A DNA stretch of 64,000 bases from an uncultured Alphaproteobacteria bacterium. Its GTDB lineage: Bacteria > Pseudomonadota > Alphaproteobacteria > HIMB59 > GCA-002718135. The stretch is from positions 62,001 through 126,000 of the forward strand of contig CACNNQ010000003.1 of assembly GCA_902621855.1 (NCBI GenBank). Direction: 5' to 3'. Each line of letters starts with the position of its first letter. The stretch's first letter is position 1. Below, in pieces: positions 33,411 to 42,063 of the stretch. Position numbers and translations under genes: made by a program. Under the pieces are notes generated by a model. The model made no database searches, had not been told where the DNA came from, and was given only the letters and a program-made list of their open reading frames with translations.

Positions 33411-33848
33411 CTACTTTATTGAAATTAGTCTAGCTTTTTTTTCTTCTGGAATAATTCTTTCCAAATCAATCGCTAAAAGTCCATTCTTCAATTCAGCATC
33501 TTTAACTTTGATGTCTTCTGAAATTGTGAACGATCTTTCAAACTGTCTTGTTGAGATTCCTTTATGGATTACACCATTGCCATTTTCATTAACCACTTTT
33601 TCTTTAGGTTTATTTCTAACAGTTAGGTTATTTTCTTTTAATTCAATCTCAATATCTTCTTTACTATATCCAGCGAGAGCAACTTCAATTTTATAGTTAT
33701 GCTCATCAACTCTATGAATATTGTAAGGTGGATAATTTGTATTGTATCTTTCCGTAGACTCCAACATTCTATCAAATTCATCAAAAATTGAGTCAAATCC
33801 TACAGAGAATGGTCTTAGAGAATTCCAAACGGATAGGTTTCTAGTCAT
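33411..33848 (-). CDS. Small heat-shock protein, Hsp20/IbpA family
   Basis: A 145-residue alpha-crystallin chaperone that holds unfolding proteins. The N-terminal MTRNLSVWNSLRPFSVGFD, the core YKIEVALAGYSKEDIEIEL and the late GVIHKGISTRQFERSF strand are typical of IbpA-like proteins. A GLLAIDLER segment matches the conserved end of the domain. The start is the ATG at 33848, preceded by AAAGGAG; the frame is open to 33890 but that extension includes the ribosome site. A sigma-32-type promoter lies upstream, consistent with heat induction. Confidence 0.92.
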   Translation of the reverse strand: MTRNLSVWNSLRPFSVGFDSIFDEFDRMLESTERYNTNYPPYNIHRVDEHNYKIEVALAGYSKEDIEIELKENNLTVRNKPKEKVVNENGNGVIHKGISTRQFERSFTISEDIKVKDAELKNGLLAIDLERIIPEEKKARLISIK

Positions 33849-33853
33849 AATAA

Positions 33854-33869
33854 CTCCTTTATTAAGCAA
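33854..33869 (-). promoter_or_regulatory. Possible ROSE-like thermosensor pairing over the Hsp20 ribosome site
   Basis: In the minus-strand leader, UUGCU (33865-33869) lies 4-6 bases before AAAGGAG (33854-33860). UUGCU can pair with AGGAG with a central G-G opposition, as in the closing hairpin of ROSE RNA thermometers of alphaproteobacterial small heat-shock genes. The leader from the predicted start site is only about 55 bases, so a full multi-hairpin ROSE element is not shown. Confidence 0.35.
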
Positions 33870-33911
33870 GTTTATTTCGCCCGCACCCACAATGGCATAC
33901 AGACAGTTATT

Positions 33912-33939
33912 ATGTGGGGATGATTGTGTTTAATTCAAG
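33912..33939 (-). promoter_or_regulatory. Sigma-32 (RpoH) heat-shock promoter of the Hsp20 gene
   Basis: Read on the minus strand, CTTGAA (33934-33939) is followed after 14 bases by CCCCACAT (33912-33919). The sigma-32 consensus is CTTGAAA, 13-15 bases, CCCCATNT, so the match is close in both boxes and spacing. It lies 64 bases before the Hsp20 ATG in the correct orientation. Confidence 0.8.
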
Positions 33940-33945
33940 TCTTTG

Positions 33946-34602
33946 TTATTTCTTTCTTATAAACGATAATCCATCAGATAAAGGCAGAAGAGAGAATTCC
34001 ACCCTTGTGTCATTTTGTATTTTTAAATTTAAATCACGGATACTTTTTGTTTGAGAGTCTTGTTTAGTTTCATCTGCCACATCACCGTGCCAAAGCATAT
34101 TATCAATAATTATTATTCCATTAGAAACTAAAAGGTTTAGCGACAGTTCGTAATAATTTGGGTAATTATTTTTATCAGCATCTATAAAAATTAAATCATA
34201 ACTCTGTTGACGGTCTATCATGCTTTGCATTACCTCAACACCATCTCCAATAATCGATTCAATTTTTGAGCTCATATTATCTAATTCCCAATATTTTTTT
34301 GCTAAGGATAAAAATTCATCTGAATTATCAACTGTTACGATTCTTCCTGACTCAGGTAGACCTCTAGCCAAAAACAAAGTGCTCATCCCTGTAAACCTTC
34401 CAATTTCTAAACAGTTTTTAGCATTAGAAATTTTAGTTATCATTTCTAAAAACTGACCTTGTTCTTTTGCAATCTGCATTTGGGAAACACTGCCAAGTTT
34501 TAAAGTTTCATTTTCTAGTTCACTAATTATTTTATCTTCTCTGTAACCTACGGTTTGTAAATATTGAACAAGTGCTTCATTAATTTCAGTTTGGGTACTC
34601 AT
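33946..34602 (-). CDS. SAM-dependent O-methyltransferase (caffeoyl-CoA/catechol type)
   Basis: A 218-residue class I methyltransferase of the O-methyltransferase family 3 type. Motif I is EIGRFTGMSTLFLA, and the metal-site segments FIDADKNNYPNYYEL and IIIDNMLWHGDV are typical of the divalent-metal-dependent catechol or caffeoyl-CoA enzymes. The substrate is not predictable. Its start overlaps the deoA stop (one base), so it is the last gene of the cdd-punA-deoA operon; a nucleoside-related role has no sequence support. Confidence 0.83.
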   Translation of the reverse strand: MSTQTEINEALVQYLQTVGYREDKIISELENETLKLGSVSQMQIAKEQGQFLEMITKISNAKNCLEIGRFTGMSTLFLARGLPESGRIVTVDNSDEFLSLAKKYWELDNMSSKIESIIGDGVEVMQSMIDRQQSYDLIFIDADKNNYPNYYELSLNLLVSNGIIIIDNMLWHGDVADETKQDSQTKSIRDLNLKIQNDTRVEFSLLPLSDGLSFIRKK

Positions 34603-35912
34603 TAGTTTATGGTTTCATATATTTCGGATAGTTTTTGAGTTTTTTTGTCTGAAATGATGAAACAACTTTTTATTTTATTTATTAAATTTTCATCTATATT
34701 TTTATTTGAGTATAAACTTAATAAAGGAGTTGAGGAGTTTACTTCATCACCAATATTGAGAACATTATCATATCCAACTCCATAATTTATTTTATCCGTA
34801 ACCTGTTTTCTTCCACCTCCAAGTTCAATAAGTATAAGGCCTAATTCTCTTGTATAAATTTTTTCTATCCACCCTTCTTCACTAGAAAATACATCTTTTC
34901 GAACGGAAGTATTTATTAAATCTTTTTCATAAGATGTTAAAATATTTTTTGGTCCCCCCAAGGCTGCGACCATCATTTCAAATTTTTCTGCAGCTAGTCC
35001 ATTATTAATAACCGTATTAATTTTATTATAGGCCTCTTCTTTCGAAATTTTATAAATGTTTACTAACAGCGATGATATTAATTCATTAGTGATCTTCTCT
35101 AATCGGTGATCTTTAAAATCATTTTTAATATATTTTATGCATTCTAATATCTCTAGTGTATGACCAGCACTTTTACCCAAGACCTGATCCATATCTGTTA
35201 ATATAGCTTCACAATGTAAACCTACTCCTTTAGCGACTCTTACTAAAGAGTTAGATAAATCTCTTGCTATATCAATAGTACTATTGAATGATCCATTACC
35301 AACTTTAACATCAAGTACTAAAGATGAAAGACCACTTGCAATTTTTTTTGAAAGAATAGATGATGTTATTAAAGGTAAAGATTCTACTGTACCTACAATA
35401 TCCCTTATAGAATATAATTTTTTATCAGCTGGTGCTAAGTTAGAGGTTTGACCAATAATTGCACAACCAACGTCTTTTACAACTTTTTTAAAAGTCTCTA
35501 AATCAGGCTTTGTATTGTACCCAGGTATTGAATCAAATTTATCTAGTGTACCGCCTGTATGACCCAAACCTCTGCCTGAAATCATTGGTACATACAGTCC
35601 ACAAGCTGCAAGTATTGGTGCTAATATAACGCTCGTCTTGTCTCCAACACCACCAGTTGAGTGCTTATCACAAACCAGATCAGAATCTAGAATCTCAGAC
35701 CAATTCAATGTATCGCCTGAGTTCGTCATCGCCTCAGTTAAACAAACAGTTTCCTCAGGCGTCATTCCATTTGAAAATATTGCCATGCTCATTGCTGCAA
35801 TTTGTGCATCTGAAAAGGATCCATTTGTTAAACCGTCTACAAAAAAGCTGATATCTTCTTTTGACAGTTCTTGGTTATCTCTTTTTTTTCTAATTATCTC
35901 TTGAGGTATCAT
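34602..35912 (-). CDS. deoA: Thymidine phosphorylase
   Basis: A 436-residue pyrimidine nucleoside phosphorylase that splits thymidine (or deoxyuridine) with phosphate to base and deoxyribose-1-phosphate. KHSTGGVGDKTS carries the phosphate-binding loop and SGRGLGHTGGTLDKFDSIPG is the family signature. Length fits DeoA. It overlaps punA by 23 bases and the O-methyltransferase by one base, inside a salvage operon led by cdd. Confidence 0.92.
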   Translation of the reverse strand: MIPQEIIRKKRDNQELSKEDISFFVDGLTNGSFSDAQIAAMSMAIFSNGMTPEETVCLTEAMTNSGDTLNWSEILDSDLVCDKHSTGGVGDKTSVILAPILAACGLYVPMISGRGLGHTGGTLDKFDSIPGYNTKPDLETFKKVVKDVGCAIIGQTSNLAPADKKLYSIRDIVGTVESLPLITSSILSKKIASGLSSLVLDVKVGNGSFNSTIDIARDLSNSLVRVAKGVGLHCEAILTDMDQVLGKSAGHTLEILECIKYIKNDFKDHRLEKITNELISSLLVNIYKISKEEAYNKINTVINNGLAAEKFEMMVAALGGPKNILTSYEKDLINTSVRKDVFSSEEGWIEKIYTRELGLILIELGGGRKQVTDKINYGVGYDNVLNIGDEVNSSTPLLSLYSNKNIDENLINKIKSCFIISDKKTQKLSEIYETIN

Positions 35913-36720
35913 CGAATTGAACTTCTTGTATAAATTGTTTAATTAAATTTAAAACATTGTTCTCTGCTAAACTTGCATTCTCTAAAGTTTCTTGATGACT
36001 TAATTTTGTTTTATTCATACCAGCAGCTAAGTTGGTGATTACACTAATACCAATAACAGGAAGTCCGCAATGATTAGCAACTAAAACTTCTGGTACTGTA
36101 GACATTCCAACAGCATTTCCACCTATTACTTTTAAGGCATTGATTTCAGCAGGTGTTTCAAAATTTGGTCCTGAGTACATACAATAAATACCTTCATAAA
36201 TTTTTTGATCTATTTTTTTAGCGACTTGCATTAACTGATCTCTATAAAACTTATGATACCCATCACTCATATCATGAAAGCGGGGACCATACTCTTCAGC
36301 ATTGGGTCCAATAAGTGGATTGAAACCACTCCAGTTAATATGATCTTTAATTGCCATTAGACTACCAGCCGGCATAGCTTCATCTAAACTGCCTGCTGCA
36401 TTTGTAACAACTAATAGCTTGCACCCAATGTCTTTTAATACTCTTATAGGTGAAGCTAAGCTTTGAGGATTATGTCCCTCATAAATATGTGATCGTCCAT
36501 ACATACAAACAACATTTAAAGTATTTATTTTTCCTAAAACTAATTTACCTGCGTGTCCTTTGACAGTTGGCTGTGGAAAATCAGATAATTGTTCATATGA
36601 AATTGATTCTTGAATATCTTTTTCTTCAAAAAAATTAGTTAGTCCACTTCCTAAGATTACTGCAATGTCTGGTGAAGCATTACTAGTTATTTCTAAAAAT
36701 TTTTTGGCCGAAGGTAGCAT
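35890..36720 (-). CDS. Purine nucleoside phosphorylase (PunA/XapA type)
   Basis: A 276-residue trimeric-type purine nucleoside phosphorylase. ILGSGLTNF and VKGHAGKLVLG are phosphate-site segments; GNAVGMSTVPEVLVANHCG holds the conserved purine- and ribose-site residues, followed by ITNLAAGM. It converts inosine or guanosine to the base and ribose-1-phosphate. Its ATG overlaps the cdd stop (TAATG) and its end overlaps deoA by 23 bases, so the three are tightly coupled. Confidence 0.9.
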   Translation of the reverse strand: MLPSAKKFLEITSNASPDIAVILGSGLTNFFEEKDIQESISYEQLSDFPQPTVKGHAGKLVLGKINTLNVVCMYGRSHIYEGHNPQSLASPIRVLKDIGCKLLVVTNAAGSLDEAMPAGSLMAIKDHINWSGFNPLIGPNAEEYGPRFHDMSDGYHKFYRDQLMQVAKKIDQKIYEGIYCMYSGPNFETPAEINALKVIGGNAVGMSTVPEVLVANHCGLPVIGISVITNLAAGMNKTKLSHQETLENASLAENNVLNLIKQFIQEVQFDDTSRDN

Positions 36721-37136
36721 TAAAGATTCTCTGGGCCAAAAGAATCTGGAAGTAATTCTTCGAGTGTAGATGTTTTCATATGACCATTTTCGTTACACAT
36801 ATGAATCTTAGTATCTAAAGTAGCAAATTCTCTTAACCTCTGTCTACAACCACCACAAGGTGAGCATAATAATTCACCTGAACCTATAACCACAACTTCT
36901 AAAATTTTTTTGTTTCCATTAGATATCATATTTCCAATTGCAGTTGCTTCGGCACACTGGGATTGAGGATAGGCAGCATTTTCAACATTACAACCAGTAA
37001 TAATTTTACTATCTTCTGTTAGAAAAGCTGCTCCTACTTTAAAATTTGAATAAGGCACATGTGCTTGCTCTCTAACTTTTTTTGCAGCCTTGAATAAACT
37101 ATCAAAATTTTCTGAAACCATATTCTTTTTTAACAT
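36720..37136 (-). CDS. cdd: Cytidine deaminase
   Basis: A 138-residue homotetrameric-type zinc deaminase turning cytidine or deoxycytidine into uridine derivatives. NVENAAYPQSQCAEATAI carries the zinc cysteine and catalytic glutamate, and CSPCGGCRQRL the other two zinc cysteines. It is the first gene of the operon with punA and deoA. The first ATG gives MLKKNMVSEN; the second, at Met6, would also fit the family length. Its uridine product can be salvaged through phosphorylases and upp. Confidence 0.92.
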   Translation of the reverse strand: MLKKNMVSENFDSLFKAAKKVREQAHVPYSNFKVGAAFLTEDSKIITGCNVENAAYPQSQCAEATAIGNMISNGNKKILEVVVIGSGELLCSPCGGCRQRLREFATLDTKIHMCNENGHMKTSTLEELLPDSFGPENL

Positions 37137-37162
37137 GAAATTACTAAAAAAATTATTTATTT

Positions 37163-38314
37163 CTAAATCTTAAACAATTCTTGAGACAAATCAGGAAGTT
37201 CGTCTCCCCAGAAAACTTCTTTACGTAAAAATTCTGGATCTTGGTTAAAACAAATTGACATTGCAGAATTATAAACAGCCCTGGAGTCAACAGTCGAATT
37301 TAGATCTCTTCCCTCAAACAATTCTTTCTTTTTTAGTCCAGGCCAATCTGTATAAACTTGAGATTTTTTTAACAAGCCTCCAGCCATTAGTATTGCACTT
37401 CCATATCCGTGTTCAGTTCCATAGCCTCCATTTTGTTTTATAGTTCGGCCAAATTCAGTCAGAGTAAGAATTAGTGTATTATCAAATGCTTGGCCAAGAT
37501 TTTCATGAAGAATAGTAACAATCTTATTTACTTCTTCTAGTTCATCAGCATGTGCTCCATCAACACCTCCTTGAGCAGCATGGGTATCAAAACCATCTAA
37601 ATCAAATACAGCAACTCGAGGACCACTTTGATCTTTTAATTGTTTAGCGGCTTCAAGAGCAAGTTTTTTTCTATCATCAGAGTCAGTAGCTATTTGCATA
37701 GACAATGGTCTTTGTCTAATTGTATCAAGTGTAGATTTAATTAGCTCGTTATGTTCACCTTTAAATTCATTATAAATTTGATCTATTAACTTTGTTTCAA
37801 CAAAATCTGGTGATGGGAAGAAATTATTATTCTGTGGCACGCCTCTTAATAAAAGTGGCATTGGTAAAGATATTGCCAAACCTTTTCCTATAATATTTGA
37901 AGCTAGTAATCCCCTACCAAGCCATCCTGTTTTTTCTTTGTATGGAATGTGTGCTCCAGTTTCCATTAAATTTTGCCCATCAAAATGTGATCGGCCTGTG
38001 TAAGGAATGTTTGTGGCATGAACAAATGCCGCTTGATTTTTTTGCCAGAGTTTATGGAAAATTTCTAATTTAGGGTGAAGACCAAAGTCACTGTTTAGAT
38101 TAAGAACGTCTTCCAGAATGAGTTTTTTTCTCAATTTTTTTAGACGTTTATCTCCAATAACAGGAACAGCTGTTAAACCATCCATCCCTCCACGAAGTGA
38201 TATAATAATTAGATTTTTTTTCTGCATTGAAGCAAAACTTATTTTTGGAAAATACCCAGAAAGAAACAATGTTGTTGATCCTCCAATTAAAAAATTTCTT
38301 CTTGTGCAGTTCAT
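37163..38314 (-). CDS. DUF1501 family Tat-exported protein
   Basis: A 383-residue protein with a twin-arginine signal, TRRNFLIGGSTTLFLSGYF, and the DUF1501 pattern: LRGGMDGL, LHPKL, FVHATNIPYTGRSHFDGQNLMETG, and TLTEFGRTIKQNGGYGTEHG. DUF1501 belongs to the alkaline phosphatase/sulfatase superfamily, but most members have unknown reactions. It overlaps the DUF1800 gene by 4 bases; the two are almost always paired. A periplasmic role is certain from the signal, the function is not. Confidence 0.9.
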   Translation of the reverse strand: MNCTRRNFLIGGSTTLFLSGYFPKISFASMQKKNLIIISLRGGMDGLTAVPVIGDKRLKKLRKKLILEDVLNLNSDFGLHPKLEIFHKLWQKNQAAFVHATNIPYTGRSHFDGQNLMETGAHIPYKEKTGWLGRGLLASNIIGKGLAISLPMPLLLRGVPQNNNFFPSPDFVETKLIDQIYNEFKGEHNELIKSTLDTIRQRPLSMQIATDSDDRKKLALEAAKQLKDQSGPRVAVFDLDGFDTHAAQGGVDGAHADELEEVNKIVTILHENLGQAFDNTLILTLTEFGRTIKQNGGYGTEHGYGSAILMAGGLLKKSQVYTDWPGLKKKELFEGRDLNSTVDSRAVYNSAMSICFNQDPEFLRKEVFWGDELPDLSQELFKI

Positions 38315-39747
38315 ATTTTTAATACTCCTGGCAAATTACAAATAACTCCATACTTTTGTCCTAAATCATAATCTGATGTGCCAAATCTAAAATTATCAAT
38401 AAGAGACGCCATATTTTCATGATCTTCGAAATTATTTTTAAGACAAGCTAAAATAAAATCATGGGATCTGTTTCCAGATTTAACAAGCATTGGCAGTTCA
38501 ACTGAAGCGAACCAAAAGCGGCGTAATAATAATTCTGGTGACACCCAATCTACCTCCAAATCACTCCAACCATTAGGTTGTTTGGCACGATAAGGTGAAT
38601 TGCCTATTTCTCTAAGTATCCATGATAATTGTCTTTGTCTGTTATTTGGCTTAGATTTAAAAGTATAATTCATTTTTTCAAAAGAAAGCGGAATATTTAA
38701 ATCAAACATTCTAGATAATTGCATTAACCATATTTCAGGTGGATGAAATTTATGTGTAATCTCATTATACTTATAAGCTTGCGTTATAACTGCTTTGTGA
38801 ATTTCAATTAAGCTTCCATTGGATTTGTTCCATGCTTCTATTACTGGATCTATCATTTCTTCTGTTGGTTCATCTGTAATAAAATGCCTGCACAATTTTG
38901 TTGATACAAATTTGATACAGATTGGGTGTGTTGCCAAATCATGAATTACTTTAGCAAGTTCTCTTTTTGCGTCATTTTTATATTTAACTCCTAAAACAAT
39001 TTTATCTCCTTTTTGATGCATTTCTTGATCAAACCATATATCGCCAGTTTCTAAATTTTTTCTATCCCATTTGTGAGCCCAACCTGTCATAATATAGGCC
39101 AATTGAATCACATCTTCCTGTGTGTATCCAGCATTTGGAGATACTGTATGTAACTCTAATAATTCTCTTGCATGATTTTCGTTTATAGTTTCTCCCCACT
39201 CCATTCCTTTTTTAGAATTGGGACCAAAAGATTCTGAATTATCAAGGTGATGAATCATACACCATGAAGTCGTAACTGACAGGACCATTTCTTCAAAAGT
39301 TTTAACCATGTTAGGTCTAATAATTTCACGTTGATAGGGTCCGGTACTAAACTCTGCTAGAAAATCTTTTTCACTTATTGCAAAATGATTTCCCCAAAAA
39401 AGCCAGAAACGCTCGAAAACAGGTTGTTTTGAATACTTTGTTTGAAAATGACGAATAGCATGTTCATTTAATTCAAAATATCTTTCACCAGTTTTTATTC
39501 TTAATTCATCTTTTGCTTTTCTATAAGCATGTTTATCATTTTTAAATTTTTTTCTTAAAACCTCTCTATCTCCATACACCCATTCACCATATTTTTTTCT
39601 TAAATCTTTTTCTGTTGGGATTGTTCCAGGCCACAAGAGATCAGGTATGGTATCTAATTGATTTATTGCCCAATTAAGAGGATCTTTATCTGGATTTTCA
39701 TTTGGCGACAGGCCAAACGCTACTCGTCTATAAAAATTTAATGACAT
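38311..39747 (-). CDS. DUF1800 family protein
   Basis: A 478-residue protein of the DUF1800 family. Recognisable elements are the N-terminal AFGLSPNENPDKDPLNWAINQLD, MVLSVTTSWCMIHHLDN, NENHARELLELHTVSPNAGYTQEDV, and late GNSPYRAKQPNGWSDLE. I see no clear signal peptide, unlike the paired DUF1501 protein. Its function is unknown. It is the first gene of the pair, divergent from the TrpF-like gene with 51 bases between. Confidence 0.88.
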   Translation of the reverse strand: MSLNFYRRVAFGLSPNENPDKDPLNWAINQLDTIPDLLWPGTIPTEKDLRKKYGEWVYGDREVLRKKFKNDKHAYRKAKDELRIKTGERYFELNEHAIRHFQTKYSKQPVFERFWLFWGNHFAISEKDFLAEFSTGPYQREIIRPNMVKTFEEMVLSVTTSWCMIHHLDNSESFGPNSKKGMEWGETINENHARELLELHTVSPNAGYTQEDVIQLAYIMTGWAHKWDRKNLETGDIWFDQEMHQKGDKIVLGVKYKNDAKRELAKVIHDLATHPICIKFVSTKLCRHFITDEPTEEMIDPVIEAWNKSNGSLIEIHKAVITQAYKYNEITHKFHPPEIWLMQLSRMFDLNIPLSFEKMNYTFKSKPNNRQRQLSWILREIGNSPYRAKQPNGWSDLEVDWVSPELLLRRFWFASVELPMLVKSGNRSHDFILACLKNNFEDHENMASLIDNFRFGTSDYDLGQKYGVICNLPGVLKI

Positions 39748-39798
39748 ATATAAAAAAAATAGTTTACATATATTTATAATTTTTAAAAATAAAATTTA

Positions 39799-40449
39799 AT
39801 GAAAAATATACCTCTTAAGATTTGTGGCATAACAAATGTAAAATCTGTTGAAGTGGCACATAAAAATAAAATAAAATCATTGGGTTTTGCAAGTAAAAAT
39901 TTAAATGGACCAAACACAGTTAGTGATAAAAAAATACAATCATTAATTAAAGAATGTAAGAATTATAAGATTGAATCAGTTCTTCTAACTCGGTATGTAT
40001 CTTTAGACAAGCTAATAGAACAAATAGATTTTACAAAACCAAAGACAATTTCATGTTCATATCATTTTCCCAAAAAAGATTTATTAAAAATAAAAAAAAT
40101 ATTTAAAAGATTAAAAATTGGTATTGCAATTAATCCAGAAAATTTTGATAAAAAATACATTGAATCAATTAGAAAAATTGTTGATGTTATTTATTTTGAT
40201 ATGAATGTTTATAGGAAAAAGAGTATTAAAAAGTACTCATTGAGAAAAAGTATTAAACAAATAAAGTTCATAAAAAGTAAAAATATTCCAGTTTATATTG
40301 GTGGTGGTATAGACAAAAAAAATGTTTCCAACATTCTAAAACAAATAACACCTTTTGGATTAGATATTTCTAGAAGCTTGAAAAATCAGAGAAATTTAAT
40401 TTCTAAATCAAAACTCAAAGATTTATTAAATCAAATTTCGGTAGGATAA
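39799..40449 (+). CDS. Diverged phosphoribosylanthranilate isomerase-like (TrpF-fold) protein
   Basis: A 216-residue predicted TIM-barrel protein. LKICGITN (Cys9) at the start and IYFDMN (Asp134) match the positions of the TrpF catalytic cysteine and aspartate, and YIGGGIDKKNV and GLDISRSLK match its C-terminal phosphate-site region. The usual GGTG-FDW loop is absent, and the protein is very rich in Lys and Ile. No other trp gene is near; it faces the folate/pABA operon, overlapping folK by 24 bases. It may be the cell's TrpF or a paralogue with another role. Confidence 0.6.
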   Translation: MKNIPLKICGITNVKSVEVAHKNKIKSLGFASKNLNGPNTVSDKKIQSLIKECKNYKIESVLLTRYVSLDKLIEQIDFTKPKTISCSYHFPKKDLLKIKKIFKRLKIGIAINPENFDKKYIESIRKIVDVIYFDMNVYRKKSIKKYSLRKSIKQIKFIKSKNIPVYIGGGIDKKNVSNILKQITPFGLDISRSLKNQRNLISKSKLKDLLNQISVG

Positions 40450-40926
40450 TCGTTTAATAATATATTTATTTTGCAACTCTTTGGATAATACTTTTATTGA
40501 TTTTTTTTTAAGCGGATGTCTGAAAAATGGATCAATATCAAGTATTGGATATAACACAAAGTCTCTTTCAGCTGCTCTTGGATGAGGAATTATTAAATTT
40601 TTTTTATTAAATTTTTGTTTGCCAAAAAAGATAATATCTAAATCAATGTTTCTTGGGCCATTGATAATTTTTTTATTTTTTTTTAATTTTTTTTCAATTT
40701 CATAAATATTATTTATTAATTCTAATGGCTGCTGATTGGTTAAAAGTTTTATAGCAGTGTTAAAAAAATTACGTTGTGATTTATACCCATAAGGAGAAGA
40801 AATATAAATATTTGCAAATTTTTTTATATTACCAATATTTTCTAAATTTCTAACGGCACAGCGTAAATTAAATACAGCATTACCTAGATTTGAGCCAAGT
40901 GCGATTATTGTTTCAGTTTGATACAC
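40426..40926 (-). CDS. folK: 2-Amino-4-hydroxy-6-hydroxymethyldihydropteridine pyrophosphokinase
   Basis: A 166-residue HPPK. ALGSNLGN opens the protein and the signature GPRNIDLDIIFFG carries the ATP and magnesium residues; PHPRAAERDFVLYPILDI is the conserved C-terminal part. It activates the pterin for FolP. It overlaps folB by 14 bases upstream and the convergent TrpF-like gene by 24 bases. The coding DNA is much AT-richer than the genes at 45-53 kb. Confidence 0.92.
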   Translation of the reverse strand: MYQTETIIALGSNLGNAVFNLRCAVRNLENIGNIKKFANIYISSPYGYKSQRNFFNTAIKLLTNQQPLELINNIYEIEKKLKKNKKIINGPRNIDLDIIFFGKQKFNKKNLIIPHPRAAERDFVLYPILDIDPFFRHPLKKKSIKVLSKELQNKYIIKRLSYRNLI

Positions 40927-41257
40927 TTAGTGACTCAGCTCCATATTTTTTTGCTACAGCTGTTTTGTTAATTGTAATTTTAACATTTTTTATTTTAAAT
41001 TTTTTTTCAAGAACTTTGGATGTTTTTATAATTAAATGTTCAAGAGTATGCGATTGAGATTCCTTTATGAAAGTTTTTAAATATTTTGTAATAGATGAAT
41101 AATCCTTAACATTATTTATATTATTTAAATCTAGTGAGTTTTTTACAGGATAACTAAATTCTAATGTTACCTTTAATAACTGTTTTTTCTTTCTCTCTTG
41201 AGCAGTGATACCTATGTTTGCACTGATGGATAAGTTTTTAATTTCTACTTTGAACAT
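40913..41257 (-). CDS. folB: Dihydroneopterin aldolase
   Basis: A 114-residue FolB-family protein. NIGITAQERKKKQ near the start, DYSSITKYLKTFI in the middle and TLEHLIIKTSKVLEKK carry the conserved family residues (Glu near 22, Tyr-Ser pair, Glu-His). It converts dihydroneopterin to the hydroxymethyl pterin used by FolK. It overlaps folP by 13 bases and folK by 14 bases, so the three are strongly coupled. Confidence 0.85.
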   Translation of the reverse strand: MFKVEIKNLSISANIGITAQERKKKQLLKVTLEFSYPVKNSLDLNNINNVKDYSSITKYLKTFIKESQSHTLEHLIIKTSKVLEKKFKIKNVKITINKTAVAKKYGAESLSVSN

Positions 41258-42063
41258 AGTTTTTCAAAAATTTTTAATGATTGAGACGTTTCTTTTATGT
41301 CGTGCACTCTAAATATATCAACTCCCTTTTGATAACAATATAATGCAGAAGCGATTGAACCTCCTAACCTTTGATTTGTTTCACTCTTATCTATTAAGTT
41401 AATCCAGCTTTTTCTAGATGATCCTAATAATAATCCATATCCCTTAAACTTAAACTGATTAATTTTTTGCATGATTTCTATATTTTGTTTAAAATTTTTA
41501 CCAAAACCAATACCTGGATCAAACCAAATTTTGGATGAAGGAATATTTATTTTTTCTAATTGTTTAATTTTTTTAAGAAATATTTTTTTAATATCTTGAA
41601 CAACATTATTATACGAGTGTATTTTCTTTTGCATAGTTTTAGGTGGTGAAGGTGTGTGCATTAAAATTAAACCAGTTTTAAATTTTTTAGTTAAAAAGAA
41701 TAAATCTTCTGAACCACCGAAAACATCATTTATAATATGTGCTCCCATATTTAATGCATACTCTTGAGTTTCAATTTTATTAGTATCAACCGATATGATA
41801 AATTTATTTTTTGGCAATTTTTTTAATATAGGGTCTAATCTTTTAACTTCTTCTTTGTGTGTTAATGGATCTGAGCCAGGTCTTGTACTTTCTGCTCCAA
41901 TATCAATAATACTTGCTCCATTTTTTACCATTTCTTTAATATTTTTTAGTGCATCTGAACTTTTAAAACTCTTGCCACCATCACTAAAAGAGTCGGGGGT
42001 AACATTGCATATTCCCATTACCGTTGGACTAGATAGTTTAAAATTATATTTTCCTAATTTCAT
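41245..42063 (-). CDS. folP: Dihydropteroate synthase
   Basis: A 272-residue TIM barrel joining the activated pterin with p-aminobenzoate, and the usual sulfonamide target. MGICNVTPDSFSDGGK and DIGAESTRPGSDP are the two family signatures; IWFDPGIGFGK and LLLGSSRKSWI are also conserved. It overlaps pabC by 4 bases and folB by 13. Position in the middle of a pab-fol operon places both substrates' pathways together. Confidence 0.93.
   Translation of the reverse strand: MKLGKYNFKLSSPTVMGICNVTPDSFSDGGKSFKSSDALKNIKEMVKNGASIIDIGAESTRPGSDPLTHKEEVKRLDPILKKLPKNKFIISVDTNKIETQEYALNMGAHIINDVFGGSEDLFFLTKKFKTGLILMHTPSPPKTMQKKIHSYNNVVQDIKKIFLKKIKQLEKINIPSSKIWFDPGIGFGKNFKQNIEIMQKINQFKFKGYGLLLGSSRKSWINLIDKSETNQRLGGSIASALYCYQKGVDIFRVHDIKETSQSLKIFEKLCSK

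Noticed and set aside
33259..33696. 145-codon plus-strand reading frame
   Set aside because: Most of it is antisense to the well-supported Hsp20 gene, its product has no recognisable family and no ribosome site was seen.
33849..33890. Upstream in-frame start for the Hsp20 gene
   Set aside because: The region includes the AAAGGAG ribosome site for the ATG at 33848, which also gives the typical family N-terminus.
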